Source: Asparagopsis taxiformis (taxonomy: Eukaryota > Rhodophyta > Florideophyceae > Bonnemaisoniales > Bonnemaisoniaceae). From it: a stretch of DNA of 64,000 nt. Location: assembly GCA_030407315.1 (NCBI GenBank), contig JALQPE010002211.1, forward strand, positions 1-64,000. Reading direction: 5' to 3'. The position numbers and the translations under genes were made by a program. Of the stretch, positions 20,076 to 32,304 are shown in pieces (within the stretch, counting starts at the first letter, position 1; every line of letters begins with the position of its first letter). The notes beneath the pieces were generated by a model. That model was not told where the DNA came from. It searched no databases and saw nothing but the letters and a program-made list of their open reading frames with translations.

Positions 20076-21736
20076 GGTAGTAAGGGAAGGATTTTGGCAT
20101 CAGGGGGAACATCGGAGCGTGGAATATAACTGAGAATGCCTCGAAATTCTAGGTTATCCATTTCAGTGTTCCAAGCCTTTTCCCATTCATTGGCGTCCGG
20201 TGAAGCGCGGGCCTGTGACAGTGTTTTAGGCTCTGTGAATATCTGATTGATAGACTGGATTGTGTAAGCCGAGTCAGATGAGGTCAGCGTGCGATCGGGG
20301 TCTGCGGAGGGAGAGTATTCATGGAAGTCACCAGTACGACAGCGGTGGACGCTGCTATTGGATGGATCAAAAACGAAGTAGTGGCGATAATCGCATCGTG
20401 AAAGGTAATACATAAGTTTTGCTCGCGCCTCGAGTTTGTTGTGGGGTGTGCGATCATGCACATAACCTGCAGTGCCGAAAGGCAGGAGGGTGTCAACCTC
20501 AGGAGTATCGTTATACCATAGCGCGGCGGGCAGGTTTCCATGTGCTGTGTGTGGTGTATGATTGTACGCATCGGTTGCGTTCATTATGGCATAATCATAT
20601 AGGGTATGAGGGAGTCCAGAGCTAAGGAGGCTTGAACGTGTGGCGTCAAGTATGGTACGATTAATGCGTTCAGATAGTGCATTTTCCTGTGGCGTGTGTG
20701 GCACGGTTGGATGCGTGGTGATGTGTTCAGTATCGTAGAAACGTTGCAGATCCGAAGAGTAATATTCGCGTGCGTTATCAGATGTGAGGTGTTGTATGAC
20801 GTGGGGTGTATGATGGTGTGTATGTGTTATATGGGTCTTGATGTGGGCAGCAGCGTCGGATTTCGTGGGACTACAATATACGACAAGGAAGCGGCTGCCT
20901 TCATCGAGGAAGGTTGAAAAGTATTTGTTTCCGTCTAGGGAAGTACATGGAAATGGTCCACAGATGTCGGTGTGTAGGTGTGTTCCGACGTCCGTCGTGC
21001 GTTGGCGGCGGTGGAAAGGTGCAGCACTGGTTTTGCCGACAGCGCATCCCGAGCAGGAAAGTTTTGGCGGTGAACGGAGGAAGGTGGCTGGCAAATGTGG
21101 TACGAGTTTGTTCTTTGCCATGTGATGTATTTTAGTGGGATGCGCGTGGTTGAGTTTGAGATGCCAGTGGTGGTAGTCACGTATGACGTTTGACATGGAT
21201 ACCTTAATTTTTGGTTTTAGTTTTGAGATTTGGATGCGTTTTGTCTGGTTTGTTTTGGGTGATGGTTTTGTTTTCATGTGAGAGTTGGATTGAGGTTGTT
21301 TGTTGATTGGCCGAGCAAGAGCAGTGAGAGGGCGTCGCATTGTGGCTTGGCGACGTGTGGATGCATGCTTGCGTCGCTCGAGATTGGAGGGGATGGCACG
21401 GGCTGCAGTTGCCAAATAAGGGCGACGTGCTTTGCGGGGCGGGCGAGAGCTGGAGAGTCTGTAGAGTCCTTTACGTTTTGGGGCAACAGCAATGATACAA
21501 GCTTTAGGGGGAGGCGGAGCCGGTTTGGTTATGTACGCTTTATCTTGCTTGAAGATTATATCGTGTGTCGCCGTGATCTGTGATACAGAGAGCAGGTTCG
21601 AGTGTAGATTTGGGCCGACCACTGCAGTGTGAGGAGGCAGTTGAGTGTCATCATCAGTCGGAATGATACTTTCGTCCCGATGAGTAATCTTGGACAGTGT
21701 TCCGTCTGTTCGAGTTTTGGAGGGGCTCACTGTCAT
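19952..21736 (-). pseudogene. copia B protease end, integrase and start of RT
   Basis: Open frame extends upstream through the protease active site (LDSGANPSHL, near 21770). Integrase zinc domain: H-x-H in HLKLNHAHPTKIHH and CSGC. DDE core: D in HTDICGP, D in LTSDNAREYY, E in TPQENALSERINRT. The RT start EPKTLSQARASPDANEWEKAW follows, then the frame is lost near 20090 and picked up by the ORF ending at 18642. Confidence 0.8.
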
Positions 21737-22111
21737 GCCAGGAGTGGGTTTCGTCAGGTGCGAAGGGTTAGCGCCAGAGTCAAGGATGTAAGACGTAGAC
21801 GGGGATGAGGGTTGACGTACGACTGTTGACTCATTGTCATCATCAGAGGCCTCAATTTCATTGTATTCGATGAGGCGCTCATCTGCAATTGCAGATTGTA
21901 CTTTGATCTTGGATCGAGAGTTGGACGGTTTCTGTTGTGGGGCTGGGAGGGAGAGGAGTCGACGGAGGCGGCACTCAGAAGTAGAGTGAAAAGGAGATCC
22001 ATGGACTGTACACCAGGGTCCAGAGTGACCTGTAGGAGGGGTTATGTTTGTGTTAGGATTGGTGTGTCGGGAGGGGGGTGCGTTTCGAGAACGGTGTACT
22101 CTGCGGTTGAA

Positions 22112-22996
22112 TCACATGGTGTTGTGACTTCTATTGGGTGTTGATGCACGTTTGGAAATGGCATCATGTTTTGCCATCATGGAAACAATAGTGTTCATGG
22201 GCAGGGGGCGTTGTGGTTGGATGGTGTTGTGAGCTGCTATACTTTGTAGGAACACGGTCCAATCAGGATGTTGTTCCAATCCTTCAAGGATGAACCGGAT
22301 TGTGGTTTGATCGTTCGAAATATCCGCGCAGTTGGCGCGGATCATGAGTGCTCGTACGTCATTGTGTTTCGCGATATATTCCGATACAGTTAGTGAGGAT
22401 TCCCATTTAATCGATTGGGCTTTAGCTCGTAAGTTTTCATCAGTGTGCTCTGGGTTACGCGAAGTTAGACGGGTCTTGATCTTGTCGAAAAGCAGGTGGA
22501 TTGGACCTTCGAGCTCAGCATCGGTGAAGAGAGCAATCACTTCAGGCGAGAGGGAAGGAACCACGAGGAGCTGCGCTTGACCATGGTTGCGGAGGTGAAG
22601 TTCGGATTCGGCTGCTGTAGTTGCTGCGGGAGGGGCCTGAAGGAGGTAATGTAGAACATTTTGGGAACGAGCGAAGTGTTGTACGCTGATGTTCCATGCA
22701 ATGAAATTGGAGAATGTAAGAGGAGGTATTTCCAGTTGGTGCTGGATGGAATGGGGTGGATGAGACATAGTAGAGGTGTTGGCGGTAGGTGTCGTCGCCG
22801 GAGGTGTGGTGGTTGGGCGGTAGATGTCGCCGCCGGATTGCGGATGGGGGCGGGAATTGTCGTCGCCGGTAACTGACGCTGCGGGTGGCAATGAAGGCGA
22901 GGACGCGGAGTTGGCCGATTGAGTGGCAGGCGTGGTTGTGAGACAGAAGTGGATATGGGTGGGTGGGTTTGTGGCGCTAGGTGCGTCTGGGTCCAT
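22112..22996 (-). CDS. gag: copia B gag
   Basis: 294 codons. The ATG (plus-strand CAT at 22994-22996) lies inside the primer-binding site. N-terminus is Pro/Thr/Ala-rich; the capsid-like part has LTFSNFIAWNISVQHFARSQNVLHYL and FILEGLEQHPDWTVF, closely matching copia A. It stops at 22112. The CTVHGSPFH...C zinc-knuckle-like segment that should follow is in another frame around 22010. Confidence 0.8.
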   Translation of the reverse strand: MDPDAPSATNPPTHIHFCLTTTPATQSANSASSPSLPPAASVTGDDNSRPHPQSGGDIYRPTTTPPATTPTANTSTMSHPPHSIQHQLEIPPLTFSNFIAWNISVQHFARSQNVLHYLLQAPPAATTAAESELHLRNHGQAQLLVVPSLSPEVIALFTDAELEGPIHLLFDKIKTRLTSRNPEHTDENLRAKAQSIKWESSLTVSEYIAKHNDVRALMIRANCADISNDQTTIRFILEGLEQHPDWTVFLQSIAAHNTIQPQRPLPMNTIVSMMAKHDAISKRASTPNRSHNTM

Positions 22997-23000
22997 AACC
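22983..23000 (-). other. copia B primer-binding site (anticodon arm of initiator tRNA-Met)
   Basis: Plus-strand GCGTCTGGGTCCATAACC directly adjoins the 5' LTR. It resembles the initiator tRNA-Met anticodon arm (GCGUGCUGGGCCCAUAACC in typical eukaryotes), with one base missing and one substituted. This implies half-tRNA priming as in Drosophila copia. Confidence 0.7.
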
Positions 23001-23113
23001 TGTGGAAAGAACTGTCGTTCCTTGATCGTTTTACTGTGAAGATGGACGGACGACGGAGATTAAGTACTAGTCATGTCCTGTAATTACAATGGTGTAAAGT
23101 AAGTTATTTGTCA
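23001..23113 (-). repeat. copia B 5' LTR
   Basis: 113 bp, TG...CA ends, flanked outside by the CAATA duplication and inside by the primer-binding site. Confidence 0.85.
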
Positions 23114-23460
23114 CAATATGGTAATTCTTTGATTGTTTTGTTTTGTTATGTTGTCTATCATATTGAGTGATTGTGGCCGGTGCGATATGAAATCATTATT
23201 GACTTGTTTACAGCTGTTTAACACGTGTTGTTTACAGTAGCTCTGCTCTTGTGCTCTTGCAACAGAGATGTTCCCCTCTCAGCCGTTGCTGACACATCAT
23301 TTGTATTGCAGAAGCATTCTTCAGGGAACGCACACCATGCCAATACTGAATTGCATAAGAGTAAGAAACTGTTAGTGTTTCTGTTTAATAAAGACATCGA
23401 AGTGATAACTCCTTTTGATCAACCTTCACGAAAAGACAACGAACGCCTACCACTTTCTGT

Positions 23461-24842
23461 TACGACCTACTACTGTATTATAAACCATATCTGCTCCATT
23501 TATTCCATTTCACCCTCTATGCGCCAATACAAAAATTCAGCAGCAGCACCAGCACCAGCAAACCTCGATATCTGTTCGTCCACTTGGCGCCAATACTCTA
23601 CGTTTACTGGTTGCGCCATCACACTATCACACACACTCCCCCATCCACCTACACTACACCATACACTATCACAGTGTACACGCTGGCCATACCACTATCA
23701 ACGACACTCAGTCTCATCGTAAATTGCTACCAATTTCGCCGTACTGTACCAGCAGCCCCGGCCATACACGCACCCCATGCGACACGCTGTCCCATACGCG
23801 ATGCATCCACCAGCAACGCTGCCCAGCTCCGCGCGCGCCAGCGCACCCCGCCACCGCTCCCCGCTCCCACCACCCTCCTCGATCCACTCGCCCACCGCAT
23901 CCCCCGACCCCTCCGCACTCCAGACGCGCGCGAAGCGCGCCTTTAGCTCTTGTTCTCCTTATACTAATGATTGTGTCTGTTTCCCCTCCACTTTCAACTA
24001 AATTTCTACATTCTACTGTACGACCAACTACTGTATTATCACACCATATCTGCTCCATTTATTCCATTTCACCCTCTATGCGCCAATACAAAAAATTCAG
24101 CAGCAGCAGCAAACCTCGACATCTGTTCGTCCACTTGGCGCCAATACTCTACGTTTACTGGTTGCGCCATCACACTATCACACACACTCCCCCATCCACC
24201 TACACTACACCATACACTATCACAGTGTACACGCTGGCCATACCACTATCAACGACACTCAGTCTCATCGTAAATTGCTACCAATTTCGCCGTACTGTAC
24301 CAGCAGCCCCGGCCATACACGCACCCCATGCGACACGCTGTCCCATACGCGATGCATCCACCAGCAACGCTGCCCAGCTCCGCGCGCGCCAGCGCACCCC
24401 GCCACCGCTCCCCGCTCCCACCACCCTCCTCGATCCACTCGCCCACCGCATCCCCCGACCCCTCCGCACTCCAGACGCGCGCGAAGCGCGCCTTTAGCTC
24501 TTGTTCTCCTTATACTAATGATTGTGTCTGTTTCCCCTCCACTTTCAACTAAATTTCTACATTCTACTGTACGACCAACTACTGTATTATCACACCATAT
24601 CTGCTCCATTTATTCCATTTCACCCTCTATGCGCCAATACAAAAATTCAGCAGCAGCAGCAAACCTCGACATCTGTTCGTCCACTTGGCGCCAATACTCT
24701 ACGTTTACTGGTTGCGCCATCACACTGTCACACACACACTCCCCCATCCACCTACACTACACCATACACTATCACAGTGTACACGCTGGCCATACCACTA
24801 TCAGCGACACTCAGTGTCATCGTAAATTGCTACCAATTTCGC
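23461..24842. repeat. 551-bp tandem repeat array, about 2.5 units
   Basis: Units repeat at exactly 551 bp. Each contains CACCATATCTGCTCCATTTA, a CAGCAGCAGC run of variable length, CACTTGGCGCCAATACTC, and a GCGCGCGAAGCGCGC hairpin (23926-23940 and 24477-24491) followed by CTTTAGCTCTTGTTCTCC. The third unit is partial. A further unit lies at 31124-31698, past the Helitron. Frames inside are compositional (Ser/Pro/His/Thr); no protein is supported. Confidence 0.85.
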
Positions 24843-25732
24843 ACTGTGTGTACAGTGCATATGTCGGCACAGTACACACGTGTATGGATGTCCAGTTACA
24901 TAAACGGGCTGGTGAATGAATGGAACATCAGTGCATAGGTGTGGTGCTCCGCGTGGGTAGCGCGCGCTTTGCGCGCGCGCTCAAATACGCACAGTACATA
25001 TGTAAATTGTAGTAGTATTTTTTGAGAATAATAAAAATAGCACTGCACTGACAGTGTGTCAACTAAGAATAGGACTGTAGTGCTGTATGTAATGACAACA
25101 AATCGAGTAAATGTTTGTTGTGCTGTGCAAAGTAGATGGTAGACTGTACTGTACATGTCTATAAAACAAGTGGTCGCTGTGCGGTCGAGTCGAAAAACAT
25201 TCCCTGTTGCGAGCGCGTGCGAGCGAAAGATATCCGGAAGGATAATCAGTTTCTGAGCAAGTCGGTCCGTTGCTGTGGCCCTCTGGCGCGCCGGCGGGTG
25301 GGAAACGCCTTCCGTGGATCAGCCCGCGGTTGCTGTAGGAAGATACGCCCCCCTCGAACTCCCCACTATACCCGAGTACTGTGCCGAGTCACAAGCTACT
25401 CGGGGAAGGAGCAGCTCGACGGGTGACACCGTTGGAAACACACGAGTACGGCGGCGGCGCGCGGCTGTGGGTGAACGGAAGTTTTCAAAGTACTGAAGCC
25501 TGCAGTCGTGTGCCAAAAAGCTCCAGAGAAGGGAAACTGGAGGAGCACAAGTCCTGATCCGCCTGCAGGCAAATTGGTGGATACTCGTGCCGCCAGGGTG
25601 CAAACCCAAAGTGGAAAGCGTTGCAAGACCCAAAACTGGCCGAAAAAGGGGTGGCTCCCAAAGGCAAAAGCGAGCGAAACTGCATAACTGAAGTGAACGA
25701 AAAGAGGGGGAGACGCTGTCAAAATTTGGCTA

Positions 25733-28700
25733 ATGGTGAAAGCGAAACCGACGGAAGAACGCCCGCCAGTCGTATGGCGAGGCCGAGGAGGGCCGAGAGA
25801 GAACAGCGGCGGTGTCCGGAAGAACAGCGGAGGGAAGCGAGTCAACAGCGGAGGTGCAAGGCGCGGAGCTGGACGTCCAAAGTCTGTGAACCGAGGTGGT
25901 CCTACTGTACCAGAGCCTGATCGCGGTAACGTCGAAGCGGAAGGCGATCATGTTCCAGTTGGACCTGCGGTGGACTTCAGCACTACTGGAGCTGAAGACG
26001 AAGATCAGATAGAGCCAAATGTGCCTGTAAAACCAACTGTGACTGGTGCCGCCGGCGATGAAGATGAGGATCGGATCATGCCCAATATTCCACCGCAACA
26101 AACTGTCTGTCCCACCGCTGATGACGAGGACGAGGACCGGATCATGCCCAATGTACCTGCACGCCCAACTATCCGTCCCGCCGCCGATGAAGACGATCGC
26201 ATCATACCCAACAACCCAATGCGACCAACTGCTACTATTCCTCCCGAGGAAGAGGATCAGATAATGCCCAATATCCCACCGTTACAACCACTCAGTGCTA
26301 CGGCAGGACAGCAACAACATCAACCCTCATCATCATCGCAACCCGCTTCCACATCCCGACTCGACACGGTGCACCTTGCAGAAGCAGCAGCAGCGAAAAA
26401 TATTGCATACCCCGTGCACTATATATGGGATGCGGATGCACATCGATCCGAGACGTCTGGCAGACATCGGGCGTGTAGAAGATGTGGAAGCACTTCACAT
26501 ACGTTGTCGAGATGTGCATATCGTGAGTGGACGATGCGAATTGTGTACTGTCGATACTGCGGGACAGCTCTGTTTGGGAACGAGAATGAAGGGGTGTGCT
26601 GTGGTGGGAGTCGTCAGTTTCCGGGAATCTCATTCCGGAGACGTCACACAAACGACACACTGAAAGGTCTGTACTCGCTGCGAGCGTTTCAGCGAAAGTC
26701 TTTGCAGATCAATTCATTGTTCTCCACTGTACTGACGTTCATGGATACCAAGTATGTGAGGGGCGGAGGGCCGTCGTTCATGCACCTGTACGGGAATGCG
26801 GCAGTAGCTGTTCCATTGAATATGAACAACCGGTACACGTTTCTGTGGTCGGGCGAGAGAGGTCCCAGTCTGCGAACGAGCGACTATCGATCTGAAATGA
26901 TTCGGAATGCTGTGCAGCATCCGGATGTGAAACATGCTGTGGGAGTGCTGAAGAGGCACATGCGGCCCAGACCGCACATACTGCGTGAAGAGTATCGCTC
27001 TATATTCCAAACACGAGGGGAAAGTAGCGGTGCGAGCAGTGAGCTGCAGACCACAGTGCAAGGAGCAGACATTGATGTGTCGACAGACGCAGTGAACAAT
27101 GAGGGCATTGTCGTTCAGAACTATGCGGGGCGGCACGTCGGAACTGTGCAAACAGAGAGAGAAGGCGGACCACTGGTGGAGGACACACCGGGGATGCCGA
27201 CATATCTGCAGGCGTTTACGGTGCAACAAAACGGACTATTCTCGACACAAACGGATATGGCACAACTGGTTGGACAGAGCGACACGGCGAGGTCCGAAGG
27301 TGGAAGAAGGCGAGTGCTTACGTACCGAACATTGAAACCGTCGAGCAGGCTTGCAGAGAAAGGCGCTTTCCCTCTTCTGTACCCGTATGGAGATGGGCAG
27401 AAACCGTTTGACATGGACGAGTACTTACAAGCAAAGAGGAACCCATCATCGTCTGCGGATGCATTGACAAAGCGGATGGAAAAGATGACATGGGCTGAGC
27501 ATGTGAAACGGCGTCTGTACACCGACAATATTCTGCTCAACTCTGGAGTCCTTCTGCAAGTGTGGCTACTGCGCACGGTGACGAATATCGAGGACCTGCG
27601 ATTGCAGTTTATCGAATCGCAACAGATCGGAAGGATTGTATCTGAACACGAACTGGTCGAGAATACGCTTGAAGACGACGAGAGTTTCCAGCCTGGGCGG
27701 TTGTTCCTACCCGACAACCACATCAACTCGCCTGCGTATTGGAAAAGTAAACTGTTGGATGTTCAAGCACTGGTGTCGAGACGTCAGCCGCCGTCGCTGT
27801 TGATCACGTTGACGATGAACCCGTGGAGAGAGGAAATGGGACGCCTCGGGCTTGAGACGCGCAACCGCTCTGCACTGTTTGCGACTGGTGAGAGACCGAG
27901 AGTGTTTGACCGACCCGACGTAGTTGCTCGAGTGTACAACCAAATGGCGAACGATGTGATGAGTGAAGCGGAGAAAAACGCGGAGCACTACTTTGGGAGG
28001 GCGTGCATTGGGATTGCATGCAAGCTAGAGTTTCAGGCTCGAAACACGCCTCACCACCACATTCTTCTGTTCCTTGAAGGCAGCGTGCTTGAAGACATGG
28101 ACGAGATCGATGGCATGATCAGTGCCGAGTTACCTTCCGAGCAGGAGGATCCGGAGCTTCGGCAGCTGGTGAAAAAGTTCAACATGCACAGGCACTCTCC
28201 ATACTGCCGGGGGAGAACAAGAAACGGAAAGTGCCGGTTCGGATACGAGGATCTACAGGTGAACCCGACTACGTATGTGGACGAGACGTGCGATCGAATT
28301 GTGTATCGGCGCAGGAGCGCAGAGGACCTGAAAGTTGTGCCGTACAATCCAAAGCTGACGAAACGGTACAGGTGTCACATCAACGTGGAACGAACGCAAG
28401 GCGGTGGGGCGGTAGCGTATCTGATGAAATACACGTTTAAACCTCCAAAGCTGCACGACGTGTTTGTGCACACGCGGGATGAGTCGCGAGAAAGTACACG
28501 CACACGTGTGTCGGCGCCAGCAACAGCACGGAACGCTGCACGGGACAACATTCAAAACGACATTCGTTTGTTCATGCGAGCGCGGGCCACAGGGTCTGTA
28601 GAGGCGGCATGGTCGCTGTTTGAGTTTCGACACGTACGGATCCATCCCACAGTCAATGCGTACACGATTCATCTGGACGGAGAGCGGCAGTTGATTCTTC

Positions 28701-28855
28701 GTAACCCGAGCTTACCGAGTACGACGCCCAACGATTCGATGCTGCTGCGATACTTTAAACGTCCTGCATCGTACAGTTTATTGAAATTCCTCGACTATAT
28801 GGAGAAGGTGAGAGTGACGAAGAAACTGAAGGAAAAGTGTGCTACCGCCGCGTGA
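25733..28855 (+). CDS. Helitron Rep protein (HUH nuclease), frameshifted from the helicase
   Basis: 1040 codons. The N-terminus is basic with NSGG repeats and RRGAGRPK. Then come five units of an [16 protein letters not shown] repeat (about 22 residues each). A zinc-ribbon-like segment follows: [14 protein letters not shown] and CRYCG...CCGG. Helitron N-terminal helicase-like signatures include [12 protein letters not shown] and [12 protein letters not shown]. Rep motifs are LLITLTMNP, the HUH-type [14 protein letters not shown] (HxH), and the tyrosine-bearing [13 protein letters not shown] after YRCHINVER. It would nick and join DNA during rolling-circle transposition. The frame ends in TGA at 28855; removing one A from the AAAA run at about 28833 joins it to the helicase. 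Confidence 0.88.
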   Translation: MVKAKPTEERPPVVWRGRGGPRENSGGVRKNSGGKRVNSGGARRGAGRPKSVNRGGPTVPEPDRGNVEAEGDHVPVGPAVDFSTTGAEDEDQIEPNVPVKPTVTGAAGDEDEDRIMPNIPPQQTVCPTADDEDEDRIMPNVPARPTIRPAADEDDRIIPNNPMRPTATIPPEEEDQIMPNIPPLQPLSATAGQQQHQPSSSSQPASTSRLDTVHLAEAAAAKNIAYPVHYIWDADAHRSETSGRHRACRRCGSTSHTLSRCAYREWTMRIVYCRYCGTALFGNENEGVCCGGSRQFPGISFRRRHTNDTLKGLYSLRAFQRKSLQINSLFSTVLTFMDTKYVRGGGPSFMHLYGNAAVAVPLNMNNRYTFLWSGERGPSLRTSDYRSEMIRNAVQHPDVKHAVGVLKRHMRPRPHILREEYRSIFQTRGESSGASSELQTTVQGADIDVSTDAVNNEGIVVQNYAGRHVGTVQTEREGGPLVEDTPGMPTYLQAFTVQQNGLFSTQTDMAQLVGQSDTARSEGGRRRVLTYRTLKPSSRLAEKGAFPLLYPYGDGQKPFDMDEYLQAKRNPSSSADALTKRMEKMTWAEHVKRRLYTDNILLNSGVLLQVWLLRTVTNIEDLRLQFIESQQIGRIVSEHELVENTLEDDESFQPGRLFLPDNHINSPAYWKSKLLDVQALVSRRQPPSLLITLTMNPWREEMGRLGLETRNRSALFATGERPRVFDRPDVVARVYNQMANDVMSEAEKNAEHYFGRACIGIACKLEFQARNTPHHHILLFLEGSVLEDMDEIDGMISAELPSEQEDPELRQLVKKFNMHRHSPYCRGRTRNGKCRFGYEDLQVNPTTYVDETCDRIVYRRRSAEDLKVVPYNPKLTKRYRCHINVERTQGGGAVAYLMKYTFKPPKLHDVFVHTRDESRESTRTRVSAPATARNAARDNIQNDIRLFMRARATGSVEAAWSLFEFRHVRIHPTVNAYTIHLDGERQLILRNPSLPSTTPNDSMLLRYFKRPASYSLLKFLDYMEKVRVTKKLKEKCATAA

Positions 28856-30962
28856 CTCTGGATCACCACCGTTCTACGTGATTGAGAGGGGCTCTGAGCA
28901 TGAAGCGGTTGCGAGGATTCGGTTTGTACCTCCGTCCAATTCTGAGCTGTTTGCCCTACGTCTCATCCTCCTACACAAGGCGGTCTCCTCGTACAACGAC
29001 GCTAAGACTGTGGAGGGGCATTTGCACAGTTCATTTCGAAATGCTGCTGTGGCTCTGGGACTGTACATGGACGGAAATGAATTTGAGAAGAGCTTTGACG
29101 AAGCGGTGCAGATGATGAGCACGCCATCAAATCTGCGCTTCCAGCTGGTCACACTATACCAGCAGGGTGGCGATCCAGTGCACATGTACACGAGGCATGC
29201 TCAACATCTGATGTCGGACATCTATCGACCGTCTACGGCGGAGAAGCAAAGGGAGCTGGTGAGGAGGCTGTTTGCGATATCGGACCAACACGGCGGGAAG
29301 CTTCTGCGCGATATGCAATTCTTCAAGGACATTCTTCCGTCTGCAGTTCAGACTACGGAGGTGGATCGTGCGGGTCAGGAGATTCAGTACCTGTCGGGCG
29401 ACGATGCTCGCAGTAGTATCGACAGTCGGATCCAGACGTTGAACCAACAACAGAGGGGTGTGTTTGACAGAATCATGGACACGGTTCACTTGCGTGCGAA
29501 CGAAAACATACTGGAGACGGATGGGAAGGCATTCTTCCTGCAGGGGCGTGCTGGGACTGGAAAAACGTATCTGTTGTCTCTGCTCCGAGACGCTGCAATG
29601 GCAGAGGGCTTCTTTGTTGAGATCACTGCTACCACTGGTATCGCAGCAGCGCTGTACAAGGGAGGTCGAACGCTTCACAGTTTGCTCGGAATCGGAGTGG
29701 ATGACCAGGAAAGCACTGAACGGCATGCACGTCTTTCGAAATACGGTCCAAACACTCAGCGTGGAAGTCTCATTCGTATAACGTCGTTGCTGATTCTCGA
29801 CGAGTCTTCGATGATGCAGAAGATTCTGTTTGAGCATGTGGACACAATTCTGAAGGACCTTCGTGTGAGTAGCAGCGGGGCGGATGAGAATGAAGAATCG
29901 TCTGTGTCGAGTAGACCGCTGTTTGGCGGAATCACGGTTGTGTTTTCTGGCGACTACTTGCAGTTGCTTCCCGTTGTTCCATCACGGCGACTGGTGGAGG
30001 ACGAGCACGGCAACCAGAGTTACATCAACGTCGCATTGCTTGATGAGCTTCCATGGTCATCTCCGCTGTGGGGATCAATGCAGATTGTTCGGATTACGCG
30101 TCAAGTGCGGCAAGCAGATGACGCCGAGTTTGCACAACTACTGATGAAGCTGGCCAAGGGCACATTTGAATCGAGCGCAAAGCTTCCGTTGCAATCTACT
30201 GGGGACCGCAATGCAGCGTACAACTTTCTCTGGAGATGGATTTCGTCTGGGAACAAACACGATGTGGATCTCGATCGCATGATTGTGTGTCCTACAAACG
30301 CATTGGTGGAGGAGCACAACGAAAAGGAATTGACCAAGTTTCCTGGGCGTTCGAGAAAGTTTTACTCTACGACAGTCATCAAACCAAAGCCCCCGACGCA
30401 ACAGAATCCAGTACAGGATGTGGTCGTTCCGGAAATGGCATACAGCTATACGCCTTCGGGTGTTCCTCCGCACAAGCTCGAGCTCAAAGAAGGGTGTCCG
30501 GTGATGGTTATCCGCAACGTTTTGCACCCGCACATTGTGAATGGGTGCATGTTTACGGTTCAGAAGATGGGTAGAAAGACAATACTGCTTGCTCGGAAAG
30601 ATGAGCATGGGACGACGTCAAACTTTCTCCTGCATCGGATCGACTTTGCATTCGAGTTTACGGGGGTGAAAGTGCTGAGGAGACAGTTCCCGATAAAACT
30701 GGCGTTTGCCGCAACGGTTCACAAGTCGCAAGGGCAGACGATGAAGAAGCTAGTGGTCGATCTCAGCTCCAACTTTTTCTCCAACGGGCAGCTATACGTT
30801 GCACTGTCTCGCGTACGCAAATCGAACCACGTGCTTCTGCTGCACAAGAGCGAGGATACTCCGATCGGGGCCGAGACCATACATGATATGCCTGTAGCTG
30901 TAGGGAACCCTGTGCTCCCTGAAGCGGTTGCGTTTGCGGAAGGGAGCAGCAGTAGTAGTTGA
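28839..30962 (+). CDS. Helitron PIF1-family helicase domain
   Basis: About 700 codons in the next frame, normally fused to Rep. Walker A GRAGTGKT and Walker [11 protein letters not shown] are visible, with [37 protein letters not shown] and the C-terminal [11 protein letters not shown] plus YVALSRVR. It unwinds DNA during rolling-circle transposition. Apart from the frame change the element is in good condition. Confidence 0.88.
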   Translation: MLPPRDSGSPPFYVIERGSEHEAVARIRFVPPSNSELFALRLILLHKAVSSYNDAKTVEGHLHSSFRNAAVALGLYMDGNEFEKSFDEAVQMMSTPSNLRFQLVTLYQQGGDPVHMYTRHAQHLMSDIYRPSTAEKQRELVRRLFAISDQHGGKLLRDMQFFKDILPSAVQTTEVDRAGQEIQYLSGDDARSSIDSRIQTLNQQQRGVFDRIMDTVHLRANENILETDGKAFFLQGRAGTGKTYLLSLLRDAAMAEGFFVEITATTGIAAALYKGGRTLHSLLGIGVDDQESTERHARLSKYGPNTQRGSLIRITSLLILDESSMMQKILFEHVDTILKDLRVSSSGADENEESSVSSRPLFGGITVVFSGDYLQLLPVVPSRRLVEDEHGNQSYINVALLDELPWSSPLWGSMQIVRITRQVRQADDAEFAQLLMKLAKGTFESSAKLPLQSTGDRNAAYNFLWRWISSGNKHDVDLDRMIVCPTNALVEEHNEKELTKFPGRSRKFYSTTVIKPKPPTQQNPVQDVVVPEMAYSYTPSGVPPHKLELKEGCPVMVIRNVLHPHIVNGCMFTVQKMGRKTILLARKDEHGTTSNFLLHRIDFAFEFTGVKVLRRQFPIKLAFAATVHKSQGQTMKKLVVDLSSNFFSNGQLYVALSRVRKSNHVLLLHKSEDTPIGAETIHDMPVAVGNPVLPEAVAFAEGSSSSS

Positions 30963-31123
30963 GCTGTTATCGATAGTGATGAATCAAGGCGGAGAGGGTC
31001 TAGATGACATTCTCGGCCATCGTATTGAATGACAGGAGGGTAGGAGTGTAAAGAATCAATTGCATTTCAAATCAAATTGAAAACAGAGAGGGCGCGCGCG
31101 CAGCGCGCGCAAACGTCTGTGTT

Positions 31124-31698
31124 CCTTGTTCTCCTTATACTAATGATTGTGTCTGTTTCCCCTCCACTTTCAACTAAATTTCTACATTCTACTGTACGAC
31201 CAACTACTGTATTATCACACCATATCTGCTCCATTTATTCCATTTCACCCTCTATGCGCCAATACAAAAATTCAGCAGCAGCACCAGCACCAGCAAACCT
31301 CGATATCTGTTCGTCCACTTGGCGCCAATACTCTACGTTTACTGGTTGCGCCATCACACTGTCACACACACACTCCTCCATCCACCTACACTACACCATA
31401 CACTATCACAGTGTACACGCTGGCCATACCACTATCAACGACACTCAGTCTCATCGTAAATTGCTACCAATTTCGCCGTACTGTACCAGCAGCCCCGGCC
31501 ATACACGCACCCCATGCGACACGCTGTCCCATACGCGATGCATCCACCAGCAACGCTGCCCAGCTCCGCGCGCGCCAGCGCACCCCGCCAGCGCACCCCG
31601 CTCCCACCACCCTCCGCGATCCACTCGCCCACCGCGTCCCCCGGCCCCTCCGCACTCCAGACGCGCGCGAAGCGCGCCTTTAGCTCTTGTTCTCCTTA
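31124..31698. repeat. 551-bp family repeat, copy right of the Helitron
   Basis: Same orientation and order as the array at 23461-24842, ending with the GCGCGCGAAGCGCGC hairpin (31663-31677) and CTTTAGCTCTTGTTCTCCTTA. Homology stops there. It carries a short duplication (CCAGCGCACCCCG) not seen in the left units. Confidence 0.8.
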
Positions 31699-32109
31699 CA
31701 GTAACGATTTACCTAGAATCCCTATTAAATTTCTACTCTATTTCATGGTCGCTGAAAGTCTTTCCTAGCCAATAGACCCGTTTTTCTTCATAGTTACATC
31801 CAAAATTCAACCCCCAACTGCCCAATAAAAAAATTCAGCAGCAGCGAATCTCATAATCTACTCGCCCACTTGGCACTGTACGGTACGCTACTTTACGAAA
31901 TACTCTAGCCCTACTGGCTCATATGAACACATGTTGCACACTTGGCACGCTCAGTTGTACTTGGCCATGTGCAGTGCAACTTGCCTAGCAACCGCTGCAA
32001 ATGGCTATTTCAGTAGTGTACAGAGAAGTACAGGGAGAATAGTGTATGCACAAGGTGCTCTGTCTGCAATTGCGACACTATATTTTAGTCCTGTAAAAGT
32101 GTATTCATG
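31699..32109. other. no gene recognised
   Basis: Mixed sequence with one 126-codon frame and no motif. Its right part may belong to the repeat that starts near 32110. Confidence 0.3.
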
Positions 32110-32304
32110 CCTAGGTAGAGTAGCGAATACGGACTTTATGAGGACATGCTACACTACCATAGTCTGTGAGGGTGTATGGGTATTTAGGAATGGGACTCTA
32201 CTCCTGAATTGCGAGCTAAGACCTGCCTGCTCTGACGAGCAGAATTTCGGTGCATCAGATTCGCGCGCGAAGCGCGCGCCGGCGCGTAAAGGGCACTGGT
32301 ACCA
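32110..32304 (+). repeat. hairpin-ended direct repeat, left of the Sel1 gene
   Basis: Shares CTACACTACCA, GGAATGGGA-TCTACT, TTGCGAGCTAAGACCTGCC, AGAATTTCGG and a GCGCGCGAAGCGCGC hairpin followed by GCGCGTAAAGGGCAC with 35621-35793. The hairpin core is the same as in the 551-bp repeat. Confidence 0.7.

Larger units (their letters stand above)
18485..23118 (-). mobile_element. copia element B, full structure, decayed coding region
   Basis: Bounded by the 5-bp target duplication CAATA (18485-18489 and 23114-23118). LTRs lie at 18490-18602 (3' on the minus strand) and 23001-23113 (5'). Gag, protease, integrase, RT and RNase H follow on the minus strand but in different frames. Same family as copia A by order and sequence. 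It inserted just downstream of copia C pol. Confidence 0.85.
24843..31123 (+). mobile_element. Helitron (autonomous type: Rep plus PIF1-type helicase)
   Basis: Defined by the two coding regions below and by the 551-bp repeat on both sides. GC hairpins lie near both ends: AGCGCGCGCTTTGCGCGCGCGCT at 24959-24981 and GGCGCGCGCGCAGCGCGCGC at 31091-31110. The exact 5' TC and 3' CTRR termini could not be placed, so the limits are approximate. About 0.75 kb of non-coding leader precedes Rep. Confidence 0.65.

Noticed and set aside
22983..23000. Partial initiator tRNA gene
   Set aside because: Only the anticodon arm is matched, and it sits exactly at the LTR edge where a primer-binding site is expected.
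23714..24609. Repeated frames (114-257 codons) in the 551-bp array
   Set aside because: Present in several frames and on both strands of every unit; low-complexity translations without codon bias or motifs.
25730..29837. Minus-strand frames of 100-227 codons across the Helitron
   Set aside because: Shadow frames opposite the well-supported Rep and helicase genes.
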